64,000 nucleotides of DNA from Benincasa hispida (GCF_009727055.1 NC_052359.1:24793103-24857102); one strand, 5' to 3'; shown: positions 49,389-61,650, numbered from the stretch's first letter. Notes: a model not told the origin generated them from the sequence alone. A program made the numbers and translations.

Positions 49389-49854
49389 AATATCCGAAAT
49401 ATTCCGTCAATCTTCGCTTTTTTAACCCTTTTACTTGACATGAAAAAATGTCAAGTAAAAGCTTTTTATACTTAACACGTGAAACGTGTCAAGTAAGACC
49501 TTATATTACTTTACACGAAAATCGTGTCAAGTAAAAGTTCACATGAAAATATCTGAAATATTCTATCAATCTCCGCTTTTTTAACCCTTTTACTTGACAC
49601 GAAAAAAATGTCAAGTAAGAGCTTCTTATACTTGACACGTGAAACGTGTCAAGTGAGACCTTATATTACTTGACACGAAAATCGTGTCAAGTAAAGGTTC
49701 GCGTGAAAATATCTGAAATATTTCGTCAATCTCCATTTTTTAACCTTTTACTTGACTTTTTTTGTCCAAAATCATATTACTTGACATTTTTTCCACAAAA
49801 ACGTCAAGTAATTAAAAACTACAAGTGTCAAGTAATGTAGATTTTGTAGTAGTG
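49389..49854. mobile_element. CACTA-type terminus with hairpin subterminal repeats
   Basis: The right end reads, on the minus strand, cactactacaaaatctacat, a typical plant CACTA terminus. Before it lie three repeats of about 160 bp (starting 49389, 49548 and 49708, the last diverged), each containing perfect or near-perfect hairpins: ttttacttgacat paired with atgtcaagtaaaa, acttgacacgt with acgtgtcaagt, and acttgacacga with tcgtgtcaagt. Such subterminal repeats are where CACTA transposase-like proteins bind. The other end of the element was not found in the window. Confidence 0.75.
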
Positions 49855-50934
49855 ATAGTTGATTGATATATAAAAAAACGTGAATTTGTTAAAAGGGAAA
49901 TATTGGAATACGGAATAAAGGAAAATTAAATTTGAGAATTTTGTCATATCTACAATTTTTCCATATGTTGAAAGCATGCTCCTAATTATACATTTTGGAT
50001 TTATTACCCACTATAAATTCCCTTCTATTGTTGTGCCTTCCGATCCATTTGATAACTATTATGTTTTAGTTTTTTTGAAAATTATATGGTTTTTTTCTTC
50101 ATAATTTCTTACTCGTGGTTTTCATTTTTCTTATTTGCATATTTGGATTCTTACCCAATTTGTAGGGAAAAAAAAACTACCTTCTCCAAAAAAAAAAAAA
50201 AAAAAAAGGAAAAAACAAAAGCTAATTTTTGAAATTTTGCTTTGATTTTGAAAACACTCATACAATATAGTCAACAAAACATAGATATCTATAGATGGAA
50301 GAGTGGTGTTTATATACTTAATTTTTAAAATAAAAAACCAAATGGTTACTAAATGAGACCTTCAATGATTAATGGCAGATCCAAAATTTGATGACATGGG
50401 ACCCAAATTTATATAACATTAGAAGTTTAGTTCATAAACTTCTAGCAATTTGTGTCTATATACATAGTTCATGATCTTAAAAAAAAATGTCTAATAGGTT
50501 CATGAATTCTCAATTTTTGTGTCTAACTAATAGATTCCTATAGTATTAATTTTCTATCAAATAGATATAATTTGATATCTTCTCAAAATTAGTATATAAT
50601 AACTACGTTTATACCAAATTGAAAATTTAAGGTTTAATTAGATATAAAAATATTTTTTTCTAATAAAATAGTTACTTTTAGCCTTTTTAATATTTTTGAG
50701 ATTTATTATATATAAAATTAAAAGTTTGTAGATATGTACTAGAATAAAAAATTTATTAGACATGAAATTTAAAATATAGGGACTAGAAAATGTATTAGCA
50801 GGTTTATCTGTTAAAAAGTTGGAAATTATTGTTTTTCTTAAAAAAAAATGATTATGAAAATAATACATATTAAAAAAATTTGTGTCACTTCCAAGATTTT
50901 TTTTTAAAATAATGTTATTTTAATAATTATTAAC
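49855..50934. other. Intergenic DNA with MITE-like and dispersed repeats
   Basis: 50040-50365 has ends gataactattatgttttag and ccaaatggttactaaatgag, resembling the 62362-62670 MITE family with poly-A expansion at 50185. 50370-50800 shares ggcagatccaaaatttgatg and 'aatttgtgtctatatacatag' style words with 61505-61650, a dispersed repeat. There is no gene. Confidence 0.5.
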
Positions 50935-50977
50935 AAAAATAGGGTTGGGTGGAAAATATTGACAAAAATAGGTTTCT

Positions 50978-51190
50978 TAATCGTGTACTTGGTACACGAT
51001 TATGTTTAAATCGTGTATCGGGCACACGATTACCCTAAGTCGTGTATCCGGTACACGACTTAGTGCTCTATTAAACGCGCAGACTGGCAATGTGACAGTC
51101 ATGCAACATTGACTGAGGTAATCGTGTATCGGGCACACGATTAACCTAAGTCGTGTATCCGGTACACGACTTAGTGCTCTATTAAACGCC
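50978..51190. repeat. Duplicated pair of short hairpins at the MULE 5' end
   Basis: Palindromes follow one another: aatcgtgtac paired with gtacacgatt (50980-51002), then aatcgtgt/acacgatt and aagtcgtgta/tacacgactt. The last two, with the shared tail agtgctctattaaacgc, occur twice, at about 51010-51078 and 51119-51189. Between the copies lies a 45-bp spacer. All stems contain the word cgtgta. Confidence 0.92.
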
Positions 51191-52227
51191 ACACTGCCTT
51201 CTTCTTCCTCCATCCGAAAACTATCCGAAGCATTTTCTTTGTCGTACCGTCTGTTCTTCCTCCCATTACATCGTAGCCTCTTTTCTTCCTCCATCCGGCC
51301 GTGAGCTTTTTCTTTTGTTGCTGCTGTCGTGAGCCGATCTGTCACCCGTTGTCTCCAATCTTTGTCGTTGTCCACCTTAGGTAAAGTTTTTTCTTTAATT
51401 TTTTCCAATATATGTATTTGTTTATAAAAATGAGGATCAAGTTAAAAAATGTATGGTTTATGTATCCATGATTTAAATGTATAATCTTCATATATATATC
51501 ATTTTGTTTACATTTGGGCTGAATTAAAGTGTAGTTTATGAATCCATGATTTAAATCTATAATTTTTGGATATGTTGAACTTAGAAATTGGATTTTGTTG
51601 GGCTATTTTTTTTGGATGTATATATTTATAAAAATGAAGATTGCTTCATATATATATCATTTTGTTTGCATTTGGGCTGAATTAAATGTATGATTCATGG
51701 ATATACTATTTTGTTTTTATTTGAGCTGATTTAAATGTATAGTTTATGGATCTTAGATTTAGGTTTATTTAAATGTATAATATTTAGATCTTATATGTTG
51801 AACTTAGAAATTGGATTTTGTTGGCTGGTTTTCTTGGGCTATTTGTTGGGTTGACATATTAACATATTTTTTTGTCAACTATAACAGTTGAAAAAATCAT
51901 AATAAATATATGAAGATTTAGTTATTCTTGAACCTGGAGAAAGTGATATTCATGTTGAAGTTGATGAATTATTTGAAAATGATAGTAGTGAAGAACATGA
52001 TCTTGAGTTGGTATCGTTGGATATGTTCACCTAAATAGATTGAGAAATTACTAATTCAACATGTGAACGAGTGTCAACTTTGGAGGAAAGAGTATATGTG
52101 TAGATAATTCTAGTTTAATACATAAAGGAATGTTATTTAATACTAAAGAAGACAGTTTGTAAACAAATATTGTGACAGAACACTATGAGATTATTTTAGT
52201 GGAATCAAATCAATATATTTGATATGT

Positions 52228-53880
52228 CGATGTAAACAGTGGAAGCATGGTTGTGATTGGAGGTTACGGGCATGTCGGCGTAAAACTCATGGGATATTCG
52301 AAATCACCAAACTTGAAGGAGAACACTCATGTTTGTTCTCATAATTGATACAGGATCATTCACAACTTGATTCAAATTTTATGAGTATCAAAATCCAAAA
52401 TTTGGTTAGAGTTGATCCTGAGGTACTTGTAGCTCTACTTCAAGAAGCAATTAAAAAATAATATGACTATAATGTTAATTATAGATGGGTGTGGCAAGCC
52501 AAGAGAAAAGCGTTGATTGCTGTATTTGGTGATTGGGAGAAATCATATTCAGATCTTCCGTATTGGTTGAATGCTGTTGTTCATTACAATTCAGGAACAC
52601 GATCAAATTGGTATTTCCTTTCGTTTGACGTGCCAGGTACGACTATTTTTGGTCGAGTTTTCTGGTCCTTCGGTCCTGCAAGAGAAGGGTTCAAATATTG
52701 TAGACCATTAATCTAGATTGATGGAGCTCATCTCTATGAAAAGTATAAGGAAAAATTATTGACCGCCTTATCTATTGATGGAAATGGACATATATTTCCC
52801 CTTGCTTTTGTAGTTGAAGGTGAAAATTCGTACAATTGGTCATGATTTTTGTGGGCATTATGTGAATATGTTACCCAAAGAAATGGTATTTGTTTGATTT
52901 CTGATAGACATAAGGGCATTCTTGCTACAATTAATAATGAGGAAATTAGTTGGAGTGAACCTAGAGCATACCATCGATATTGTTTTCGCCATGTTGCCAG
53001 TAATTTCAATATGAAATATAAATCAAAACAATTAAAAGATTTAGTGTTTAAGGCACGAAAATGAACACCAAAGGCGCAAGTTCATTTGGTGCATGAAAGA
53101 ATTGAAATAATTGAACTCTAAATGCCTTGAATATTTTTCTAATATTGACTTGGAAACATGGACCCAATCACATGATGGTGGGTACCGCTATGGGTGGATG
53201 ACAAGTAATGTAGCTGAATGCATGAATGGTATTTTCAAAGGTGCTAGAATGTTACCAATTACTTCTTTGGTTAGGCTAACATTTTATCACACAATACTGT
53301 ATTTTGAATGTTGAAGACAAGAGATCAATGAAGCACTCGACCGTGGGGACATGGGGACATGTATACAGAATATGCCCTGAGAAAACTTAAGAAGTGGGAA
53401 AAACGAGCATCTGTGCACACAATGACAACTATTGACAGGTAAACTCAAACTTTTAAAATACAAATTGGCATAAGTATGATTTCTCCCTATAAAGAACAAC
53501 ACACACAAGTTTTGAGCTTGAAAGAAGGAACTTGTTTTTGTAATAAGTGGAAATCATTCAAGATTCCATGCTCTCATGTAATTGCAATTTGTAATTACAT
53601 GCGTTTGACGTACATAACTCTTATTGATGAATGCTACAAATTGTCCCATTTCAAGCGATGTTATGAAGGTCGCTTCCATCCAATAGAACACCTAAGATTA
53701 TTGGCCATAGTTATCATTTCCAGAAGTTCGTTCGAATGCGGACTTACTAAGAGAACATGGTCGGCCAAAAAGTACGTGCATCATAATGAAATGGATTGGA
53801 GAGAGGCAAGTCAAAAAGTTCGATGTACAATTTGCAAGAGAGAATAACATAACAAACGTACTTATCCATAATGTATATTA
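52228..53880 (+). pseudogene. Mutator-like (mudrA) transposase relic
   Basis: A MuDR-type zinc motif is at 52228-52340 (RCKQWKHGCDWRLRACRRKT then GIFEITKLEGEHSC). The MULE DDE domain follows: IDGAHLYEKYKEKLLTALSI (first Asp, 52720), ICLISDRHKGI (second Asp, about 52895) and RYGWMTSNVAECMNGIFKGA (Glu, about 53218). A SWIM zinc finger is at 53530-53610 (CFCNKWKSFKIPCSHVIAIC), then a CTICKRE knuckle start. All catalytic residues are recognisable, but stops at 52714 (family Gln), 52843 (family Trp) and 53312, plus frameshifts near 53060-53110 and 53330, make it inactive. It would cut and paste the surrounding MULE. Confidence 0.92.
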
Positions 53881-54234
53881 AGTGCTTCTTCTTCGGGTCA
53901 TTAAATTTTTTATGTAATTGTATCTTTTATGTACTTGTATTTTTCATGTAATTGTATCTTTTATATACTTGTATTTTTTATGTAATTTTATATTTTTTGT
54001 ACTTGTATTTTTCAAGTAATTATATCTTTATACTTGTATTTTTTTTATGTAATTGTATATTTTATTTACTTAAATTTTTCATGTAATTGTAACTTTTATG
54101 TACTTATATTTTTTTAGTGTAATAGTTTCATTTTATGTAATTGTAATTTTTATGTAATGAATTTATTTTATCTAATTCATTCTTAGGAAATAGATTTTGT
54201 TATGTGATGGATTTTATTATGTAATGTAATTTGA

Positions 54235-55925
54235 ACTTCTTAGGTAATAGAGTCTGGTCCTTCTAATCCTGTACAACTATATCAATAAAATACGCATCAT
54301 TCACAATCGATATGGGATAGTTCTTCTACCGTAGTTTTGAGTTGTCGAAGAAGGGAGGCATCTGCACAACATACTATCCCATTTGATCAATTTATTATTC
54401 CCTATGTTGAACAGATAAGTTTTCTTGGGGTTGCCTAGATCGGATTTATCTAACTTGATTGGTACCTCATTACTGCTTTAGTTGCCTTATGGAGAATATA
54501 CAATTACCTTGTAGGATGTTGCCATTTAGTTTGGGTTACGAGTGGATGGGGACCATTAAAAGGTTCATTATAATATGATTAGAAGAATATTTGTGATGAG
54601 CTCTTAGGCGTTCTAAGCTCAAGATGAATATCTCATGGTTGGCCCAGTTTCCATAATTACCTCCCGATGCCGACGACATCAGCATACGTAGGTAGGCACG
54701 AACATACATTATGCAGCTTATTGGAGGATTTTTGTTCGCTGACAAGTCAAATACTCTAGTATATCTCATGTTTCTCCTACTATTGTCTAATTTCGAGCAT
54801 GCTGGTACGTACTCGTGGGGTGGTGCCTGTCTTGGATGGCTTTATAGAGAACTTTGTCGGGCTACCAATGCACAAGCTTTGAAAATAGCAGGGTCGCTGA
54901 TAATACTACAAGTATGAGCTTGTGATAGATTTCCAATTATAGCACCACAAGTCCAGTTACAGGCCCCAAGTCATTGTCCACTTAGTGCCAGGTATTATTT
55001 CATTTATATATTTATTTTGTTATCATTTTATGTAAGAATATAAATTAATTGTATTTTTTTATAATTTTATATGGAGTGGTGTATTAACTGTACAGTCAAC
55101 AAATATGTTGCTAGTATACCAAAAAATATTTGACAAACTGATGCACAATCATGTAACAAATATATATATAAATGAATATTTAAAATATTTTGGATTTATA
55201 CTTATCTTTTTTTTTTTTTTTTTTTGTTAGATTATTTGGATGCCATACACACAAGATATTTGGTCATCACTACCTGATTGCTGTCATGATGGTGAAGACA
55301 TTTGGTTGACCGTTAGCCCTCTTATATGCTTCCATATAGTAGACTGGCATCATCTAGATCGTGTGTTGAGACAGTTCGGTCTGTGATAAACGATACCTTC
55401 ATTGTTCTATACACTCCCAGCATTATACCAAATTGATTTGAGAGGTAAGTACGACCAAGACTGACGTCGAATTCATGCGGAATATATATCCTACTGGCAT
55501 GGATGGCATGATCGTTCTGCACAGGGAGAAATAACAAATGGATCAGGTGTATCAGATGACTACTTTTCCTGGTACGATTTAATCACGAGGCGATTTATCA
55601 CACCTGACGGCGCTTACTATTACTGCATGGTAAGAGATTTAAAATCAAATATTTTTCAAATATATAATACGAATATTGTTTAATATTTATTTTTTTCATC
55701 GTACAGAATAATTTTATTGGAGATGAACAACAATATTCAGTATAGCACAACTTACCAGAGTTGGGTCCAATGTGTCACCAAACATTTGTCAACATAGAAA
55801 GTATTATTCAACAAACAAGACGACTCAATATTGCTGAGACTGATCGAAGACGTATTTGTCATAGACAACAACGATAGTAGGGTGAAGCTAATTTAGAGGC
55901 ACAGGAAGACAACCCCCATGTGGGG
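54235..55925 (+). pseudogene. Plant mobile domain (MAIN/MAIL1-like) gene relic inside the MULE
   Basis: Pieces in several plus frames fit the transposon-type plant mobile domain: LGVA*IGFI*LDWYLITALV at about 54428-54490, MQLIGGFLFADKSNTLVYLM (54711), SNFEHAGTYSWGGACLGWLY and LCRATNAQALKIAG (to 54900), WMPYTQDIWSSLPD (55230), VDWHHLDRVLRQFG (55338-55380), DDYFSWYDLITRRF (55556) and GDEQQYSVHNLP-like residues (55725). Host MAIN proteins act in genome stability and silencing, and related domains are common in plant transposons. Several stops, including C-to-T type ones, break it. An insertion at 55010-55230 looks intron-like. Confidence 0.82.
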
Positions 55926-56372
55926 TAAGGGCCAGGGGGTCATCTTTAAATTTCATGTAAACTTCTATTTTCAAATTAAAGAACTAACTGTAAGTCTTCT
56001 TTAGTATCATGACATCTTTTTTTTTTTTTTTTTTTTTAATATGAGTACAGAATAATTATGTTTTCATTATAGATTAAGTATATAATTAAGTTTAATAATG
56101 AAAGAATTTGTGGACCTGGTCCTAAAGTCTTAATATTGTTGTACATCTCCGATTAAAAAAATAATTAGTCAATCTATTTTTTTTAAAAAAAAGAAGAAAA
56201 CAGTTGTGGACCCGGTCTACGAGTCTCTATGTGACCGGTCAACCAACTCAGCCGACGTGGTACTAACTAGATTAAATGCTAATTGTGTACCCCGTACATG
56301 ATTTCCCTTTCATACCAAAACTACTCTATTTTTGTCAATACTTTCCATTCCCACCTATTTTTAAAAATATTT

Positions 56373-57050
56373 TCCCATGTACCCCATTTTTTGTCAATAA
56401 TTTGAAAATACACCATATTTTTTAACTTGATCCCACTTCCAACAACTAAAGCTAAGTCAAAATTTTAATATTTTAACGAAAAATATTAATTATATTATTC
56501 GCATAAGATTTTTTAAGAAACATCTTTCGTAAAGTTGAATTTGTGCTTAAGTTGATTTATGTAGATATGATTTGATCTTTAATACTTTATCTTTTGATTC
56601 TTTTTATTGAATATGTATACATAATTTGAAGAAGTGGAGTGCATGAATAATGTTCTTGAAGATGAAGTTTTGGTAGAACGTTAAAGATTTGTGTATTCAA
56701 GGAATAATCAACTTCAAGAGTTACATAATAGTCTTCTGATTGTTTGGAGAATACTCTCTAGGCTATCTGGAGTCTAAAATTTCTAAACCCTTCAAATGAA
56801 AGAGAATTTTTCTATTTATATAGTTCTCATGTGGGCTTGGCGTGTTTGGGCTTAATTGGTCCACAGACTTCGGCCTCGCGCCCAACTAATTAGATCTGGG
56901 ACTTACTTGACATTTGGGTCAAATTAAGTCTATTTTCATACTCAATTAAACCTTGGTCCAAATATTAATATTAACTTAGATCAAATTAGTTAATTCGATC
57001 CAGCGGTCAAGATAAAGACACGTGATGTCATCTGGATTTGCCAATCCATC
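56373..57050. other. Intergenic DNA, nothing recognised
   Basis: No gene or known repeat is recognised. The composition is AT-rich apart from a GC-richer patch at 56830-56890. It lies between the right end of the MULE and a decayed tandem repeat. Confidence 0.35.
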
Positions 57051-57099
57051 TTCAATTTCAATTTGGGACACATGTCGACTTTTTTAATTAAGTAAAAAT

Positions 57100-57595
57100 T
57101 GTCTATGAAAACCATGTTAAAAATTTCTACAAAGCCTCTAAGTGACACTTTTAATCTCGAAGAAACCTAAAAAAGAGTCTAAGTTGCCCTTTGATCCTCA
57201 AAACCATATATAATGTACTTAATAGTAGCCGAGTCCAACTTTGACAAGGAAAACCATGTAAAAGGTTCCTAAAAAGTATCTAAGTGTCAACCTCACTCTC
57301 CAAACAAACAAAAAGTGCCTAAAAGTGTCATTTTGGTACCTAATAACTAAATTCTATAAAAGTGTCAGAGTTTCATTTTAACTCCCTAAACCACATAAGA
57401 CTTTGCAAACAACATAAAAAATTTATAATAAGTATTTAAGTGACACTTTGACTATGAAAACTACATAAAAGTTTTTTAAAAAGTGTCATGACACTTTCAT
57501 TTTTGAAATAAATTAAAAATTGTCCAAATCTCATTTTGACCCTCAAAACCATCCAAAAATGCTCCTAAACAGTGTAATGATATTCTTGAGAAAAG
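57100..57595. repeat. Decayed tandem repeat ('aagtgtc...accatataaaa' units)
   Basis: Seven or eight loose units of about 55-65 bp each hold 'cctaaaaagtgtc', 'tttgaccctcaaaaccat' and 'aaaa' parts (for example 57180-57215, 57250-57290, 57400-57470 and 57520-57570). It has no coding capacity. Confidence 0.55.
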
Positions 57596-59345
57596 ACTTC
57601 TTGGATCTTCATCAGGTGATGCTAGCGAAACTTCACCAAAACCAAAAGCTTGCGTTGATCAATTAGATAAATGCATAAACTTTCAAATAACATGGAGAAT
57701 ATTGATGATTTATACCAAAGTATTGAAGCGTTTGATTGAGGACAAATCTTGGAAACTAGCATTCCTACGAATTCTTGAATTAGGAGATGTGGATTTATCA
57801 ATTACCTTTAGTAGAAGTTATATCATTTGTAGTGATAATATTTTGTGTAAAATTAGTTTGTTCTTGTTGCCAAGTTAATATGATGTTGATTTGTCATATT
57901 TTATGTAAGTAAAGATGTTAGTTTGTTATTTGACTAATTGGTATGTTGTTGTAGATACAATTACATATACTTTGTGTTTGACAGATTTTAATTGTTTTTA
58001 TTAGTTATTTATGTTATTTGAACATATTAAACAAGTGATATTAATTATGGATTTGCATCACAATTATTCAGAAGATCTCTTACTTTTTGATAATGATGTA
58101 GTAAATTTGCTTGAAGAAGATGAACATGAAGATAAAGGCATCTGATATATATATAACCCTGTAGAACTTCTACACTTTGAGGTCATAACTATGTGATTGA
58201 ATTGTTAAATACTAACGATACAATATGCTATAACTGTTTTAGGATGAAAAGAGATGCATCTATAGCATTTTGTGAAGAGTTAAAAGACAACACTGATCTA
58301 AAAGCTTCTAGATACTTAACTATTCAAGAACAAGTTGGCATATGTCTACTTACTATATCACATAATGAAAGAAATCAACTAGTAGTAGAAGGATTCCAAC
58401 ATTCAGGTTACACAATCTCAAGATACTTTAATCGTATTCTAAAGAAAATTTGTTAGCTTAGAACCAAGATTATCTCTTCTTCGAAATTTGACATTGTTCC
58501 TCTATAGATAATGTGCAAATTAAAAATTTATCTTTTTTTAAGGAAATTTTCTTGACTAGTTATTATTTTATCAGTTATTGCAATGAAAATTTGCATGAAA
58601 TAAATAGTTTTTTTTTTATAGGATTGTGTTGGTGCAATAGATGAAACTCACATTAGTGCATCTAGTCCACAAGATGAACAAATTCCATATCTTGGTAGAG
58701 AAACAAGCCCCACATGGAATATAATGTTTTTTTGCTCTTTCAATATGCGATTTACATATGTGATATATGGTTAGGAAGGAACAATAAATGACTCTTGAAT
58801 ATTTCTTGAATGTATTAGAGATCCTTCAAAGAAATTTCCAATGCCCACACAAGAGGTAAGCAACAATTTGCAGTTTTTTTTTTTTTTTAATTAATAGTCT
58901 TTCTATTTGACTATTTTTTTATTGGTTAAAAATATTCTTGACTGAACAAATCAACATTATCTTATTGATTATGGTTAAAGTAATATGTCTAGATTTTTAT
59001 AACCTTATGATGGAGAAAGGTATCATTTTAATGATTTTGGAGATGACGACGTAACCACGAGGGAAAGAAGAGTTGTTCAACTATCGTCGTTCATCACTTC
59101 GCGATGTGATCGAGAGATGTTTTGGGGTATTAAAGGCTCGATTTCCTATTTTGTAGTACCCCCATACCCTTTATCCACACAAAAGCATATACCCATAGCA
59201 TGTTGTACCATTCATAATTTTATCAAATTACATGATAGCAGTGATGAACCTTTTAATGAATATAATGGAGATTCAATGATTATTGAAAAAGAAAACATGA
59301 AGAATGGAAGAGACATGTCGCAAATCCCTATTAAGAAAATGTGAG
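57595..59345 (+). pseudogene. PIF/Harbinger transposase relic
   Basis: An acidic start MDLHHNYSEDLLLF is at 58047. Then 58193-58456 encodes the N-terminal helix-turn-helix part (CFRMKRDASIAFCEEL, LTIQEQVGICLLTISH, HSGYTISRYFNRILKKIC). The DDE domain follows at 58621-58857: DCVGAIDETHISASSPQDEQ (first Asp; family GAIDGTH) and EGTINDS*IFLECIRDPSKK (second Asp). At 59060-59345 come LRDVIERCFGVLKARF (third acidic residue) and IACCTIHNFIKLHD. Gaps at 58457-58620 and 58858-59000 may be introns or decay. Stops and frameshifts show it is dead. The stretch 57595-58040 could hold the partner Myb-like protein end (LLGSSSGDASETSPKP), a weak call. Confidence 0.85.
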
Positions 59346-60094
59346 TCAAAATCAACTTAGGTATATCGTTTTAGTGAGGGATTGGATTGGATTGTAGATC
59401 AACTTTGAATAACAACTCAAGCCCGATGTTGATTGTTATTCTTGCAAATTTTGTATTTTAATTTTATTAAATAGTACGAATATTTGGTTATTTTTTATTT
59501 GTGTCTCTTAGACATGTTTCTTTTATCATCCTTTAATTGATTAGTGAAAAGTATATGAAACATTTTTATTTTAGTTGATGAAGTGGTTACCATGAACAAA
59601 CTTAATTGATGAAATAATATTATAAAATTAGTTTACTATTCTTTATTTACAAAAATAAAAAATGATTGTCAAATCATTATTTTATTTAAAAAAATTGAAA
59701 AAAAACAGTTACCAAACAAGTTGCTTTTTTTTTTTTTCAAAATCAGAAAATAAAAATCAGTTAACATATATGACTTTTTTTAATTAATGGACATTTGAAA
59801 ATAAGAAATTAAAAAAAGAAAAACAAAAAGCTGACATGGTTATCAAATGATTAAAAAAAAGATTTTAATAAATAAATAAATAAATAATCCTTTTTTTTAA
59901 TATAATATGACAAGTGTGAACATACATCTCGTTGAGTGTGGAAAAGGGTAGGGCTTCAGCAGAATCAACGGTGAAGTTAATCAATAACAAAGCCGCGTTG
60001 GTTTATCTTACGTCAAATCCAGCGGAAGCATGTTTTTGTATTGTTTGGTTAGTTTTATGGAGTAGAGCTATCTTCCACTCTAAAAAATTATTGA
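59346..60094. other. Intergenic DNA with MITE-like scrap
   Basis: No gene is recognised. 59690-59860 has aacagttaccaaacaag at its left and gacatggttatcaaatgat at its right, resembling the MITE family at 62362-62670. An (AAAT)n run is at 59867-59888. The plus frame 59932-60171 has no known domain. Confidence 0.4.
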
Positions 60095-60540
60095 GTAAAT
60101 ATCAATTTATACCTCTAAGTTTTAGAGATTATATCAATTTAAAGTCTAAACGTATAGATGTATCAATTTAAATCCTAAAATTTGAGGATAGTATCAATTT
60201 AAATCTCAAACTAATAATTGTATCAATTTAAATCTCAAACTTTCATAAATACATTAATTTAAACCCTGAACTTTTATAAATATATTAATTTAAATCTTAA
60301 ACTTTTATAATTATATCTAAATAAAACATGATGGACGATTTAAATTGAGATAAAATTGATACACTTATGAAATTTGAAGGTTTAAATTAATATATTTATG
60401 AAAGTTCAGGATTTAAATTGATATAATTATTACTTTGAAATTTAAATTGATACACTTATGAACGTTCAAGATTTAAATTGATATAATTAATTTAGGGTTT
60501 AAATTGATACAACTCTTAAAATTCAGAGTTACGATTTATT
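60095..60540. repeat. Foldback element of inverted 'atcaatttaaa' tandem units
   Basis: The left arm (60097-60310) has repeated 'tatcaatttaaa(t)c' units. The right arm (60335-60540) has the complementary 'gtttaaattgata' units, around a centre at about 60322. The whole can fold into a stem of about 200 bp. There is no ORF. Confidence 0.85.
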
Positions 60541-61504
60541 AAAAAAGTATATTATTTATTTAAAATGTCACCTAAATGAGCTGCAAAAAGATGTGTAAGT
60601 TGCTTCGTATGTTGTGCAGTGGTAGTATGAAAACAATGGGATTTGCTTGAGGATGCCGAGGAGTCTCCACTTTCCACCAACTTGGGTGTAGGGGTGGAAA
60701 GATCTTGGGTTGCTTTATCGACAAGATAGTGAAGTCCAACCAAATTGTTTTGTTTAGTTTACTTTTTCCACTTGAAGATTTTGCGTGTGTTTAGTAGCCA
60801 TTTGGCACTCGCCTACCTATTCCAATCCTCTTTTTTAATTCCATCTCTATGTGTGTGGTTCATTAATTAGTCTTAGCTATTTGTGCATCATTGTGAATAT
60901 AACCAACAAGGAAAAGAAAAAGAGGTGAGTTATTTTCCTATTGATGAAGATAACTTCTAAAATATTGATTATTAGAGTGTTAATTTTCTTTTTTTATATT
61001 TTTATGTTTGACATGATAAAAACTGAGATAGTTCTTCTTATTTATTTAAAGTTTGAAAAATGAAAGAAGAGGATTAAGAGGATATTGAAGCTAGAAGTGA
61101 AGGAAAAAAAATTAAAAGATGAAAAATGAGAAAGTGTTAAGTCATCTATTGAAAGACAAGAAAGAGAAATCATTTTCAGAGTGTAAAATTTATAATAGTT
61201 TGATTTCATATAAGTGGTAAGATATGAAAAAGTTGACAAAAATGTCCAATAAGTTATTGAAAGGATATTTTTCAAGCAAACATCATCTTTAATTTCGACG
61301 GAAAAATTACTCAAGTTTTGAAGTGAAATGTAATTTACAATTGTATATTCAAAAAAAAAAAAAAAAAAAAAAACAATTAAGTCAACTATGGCCATGTTTT
61401 TTTTTTATTTATTTAATTATTATAACGAATTTCTGGACGATGACAAGAATAAAGAAAAAAAAGTATTATTAATAACCAACATGAGACTATTTAGTATGTA
61501 CTTT
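60541..61504. other. Intergenic DNA, nothing recognised
   Basis: No supported gene. The 63-codon and 117-codon minus frames (60552-60743, 61042-61395) show no known domain; the latter starts in a run of 23 A at 61351-61373. Confidence 0.35.
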
Positions 61505-61650
61505 TGCAGTAGCGGATCTAAAACTTCATCTTAGGGGCACAAGTTTATATAATGTCATAAGTTTTGTCCATAATCTTTTAAATTTGTGTGTTTATTATAT
61601 GATCTCCAAATTTCAAAAAGTTTATGATAGATCCTAATTATTATAAATTA
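61505..61650. repeat. Dispersed repeat fragment
   Basis: gcagtagcggatctaaaact and 'ggggcacaagtttatataatgtcataagtt' words match the order of 50380-50450 (ggcagatccaaaatttgatg, 'acccaaatttatataacatt'). It is a decayed repeat of unknown class. Confidence 0.5.

Larger units (their letters stand above)
50935..56372 (+). mobile_element. Mutator-like element carrying transposase and plant mobile domain gene
   Basis: The left end (ggtggaaaatattgacaaaaatag, 50949-50972) and the right end (its near complement ctatttttgtcaatactttcc, 56325-56345, with cctatttttaaaaata beyond) form imperfect terminal inverted repeats of about 45-60 bp. Between them, in plus orientation, are a MULE transposase relic and a MAIN-like relic. 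The exact boundaries and the 9-11-bp target duplication could not be fixed because both flanks are A/T homopolymeric. The element is about 5.4 kb, within the normal range for plant MULEs. Confidence 0.7.

Noticed and set aside
59932..60171. 79-codon plus open frame
   Set aside because: No known domain, and its end runs into the foldback repeat at 60095.
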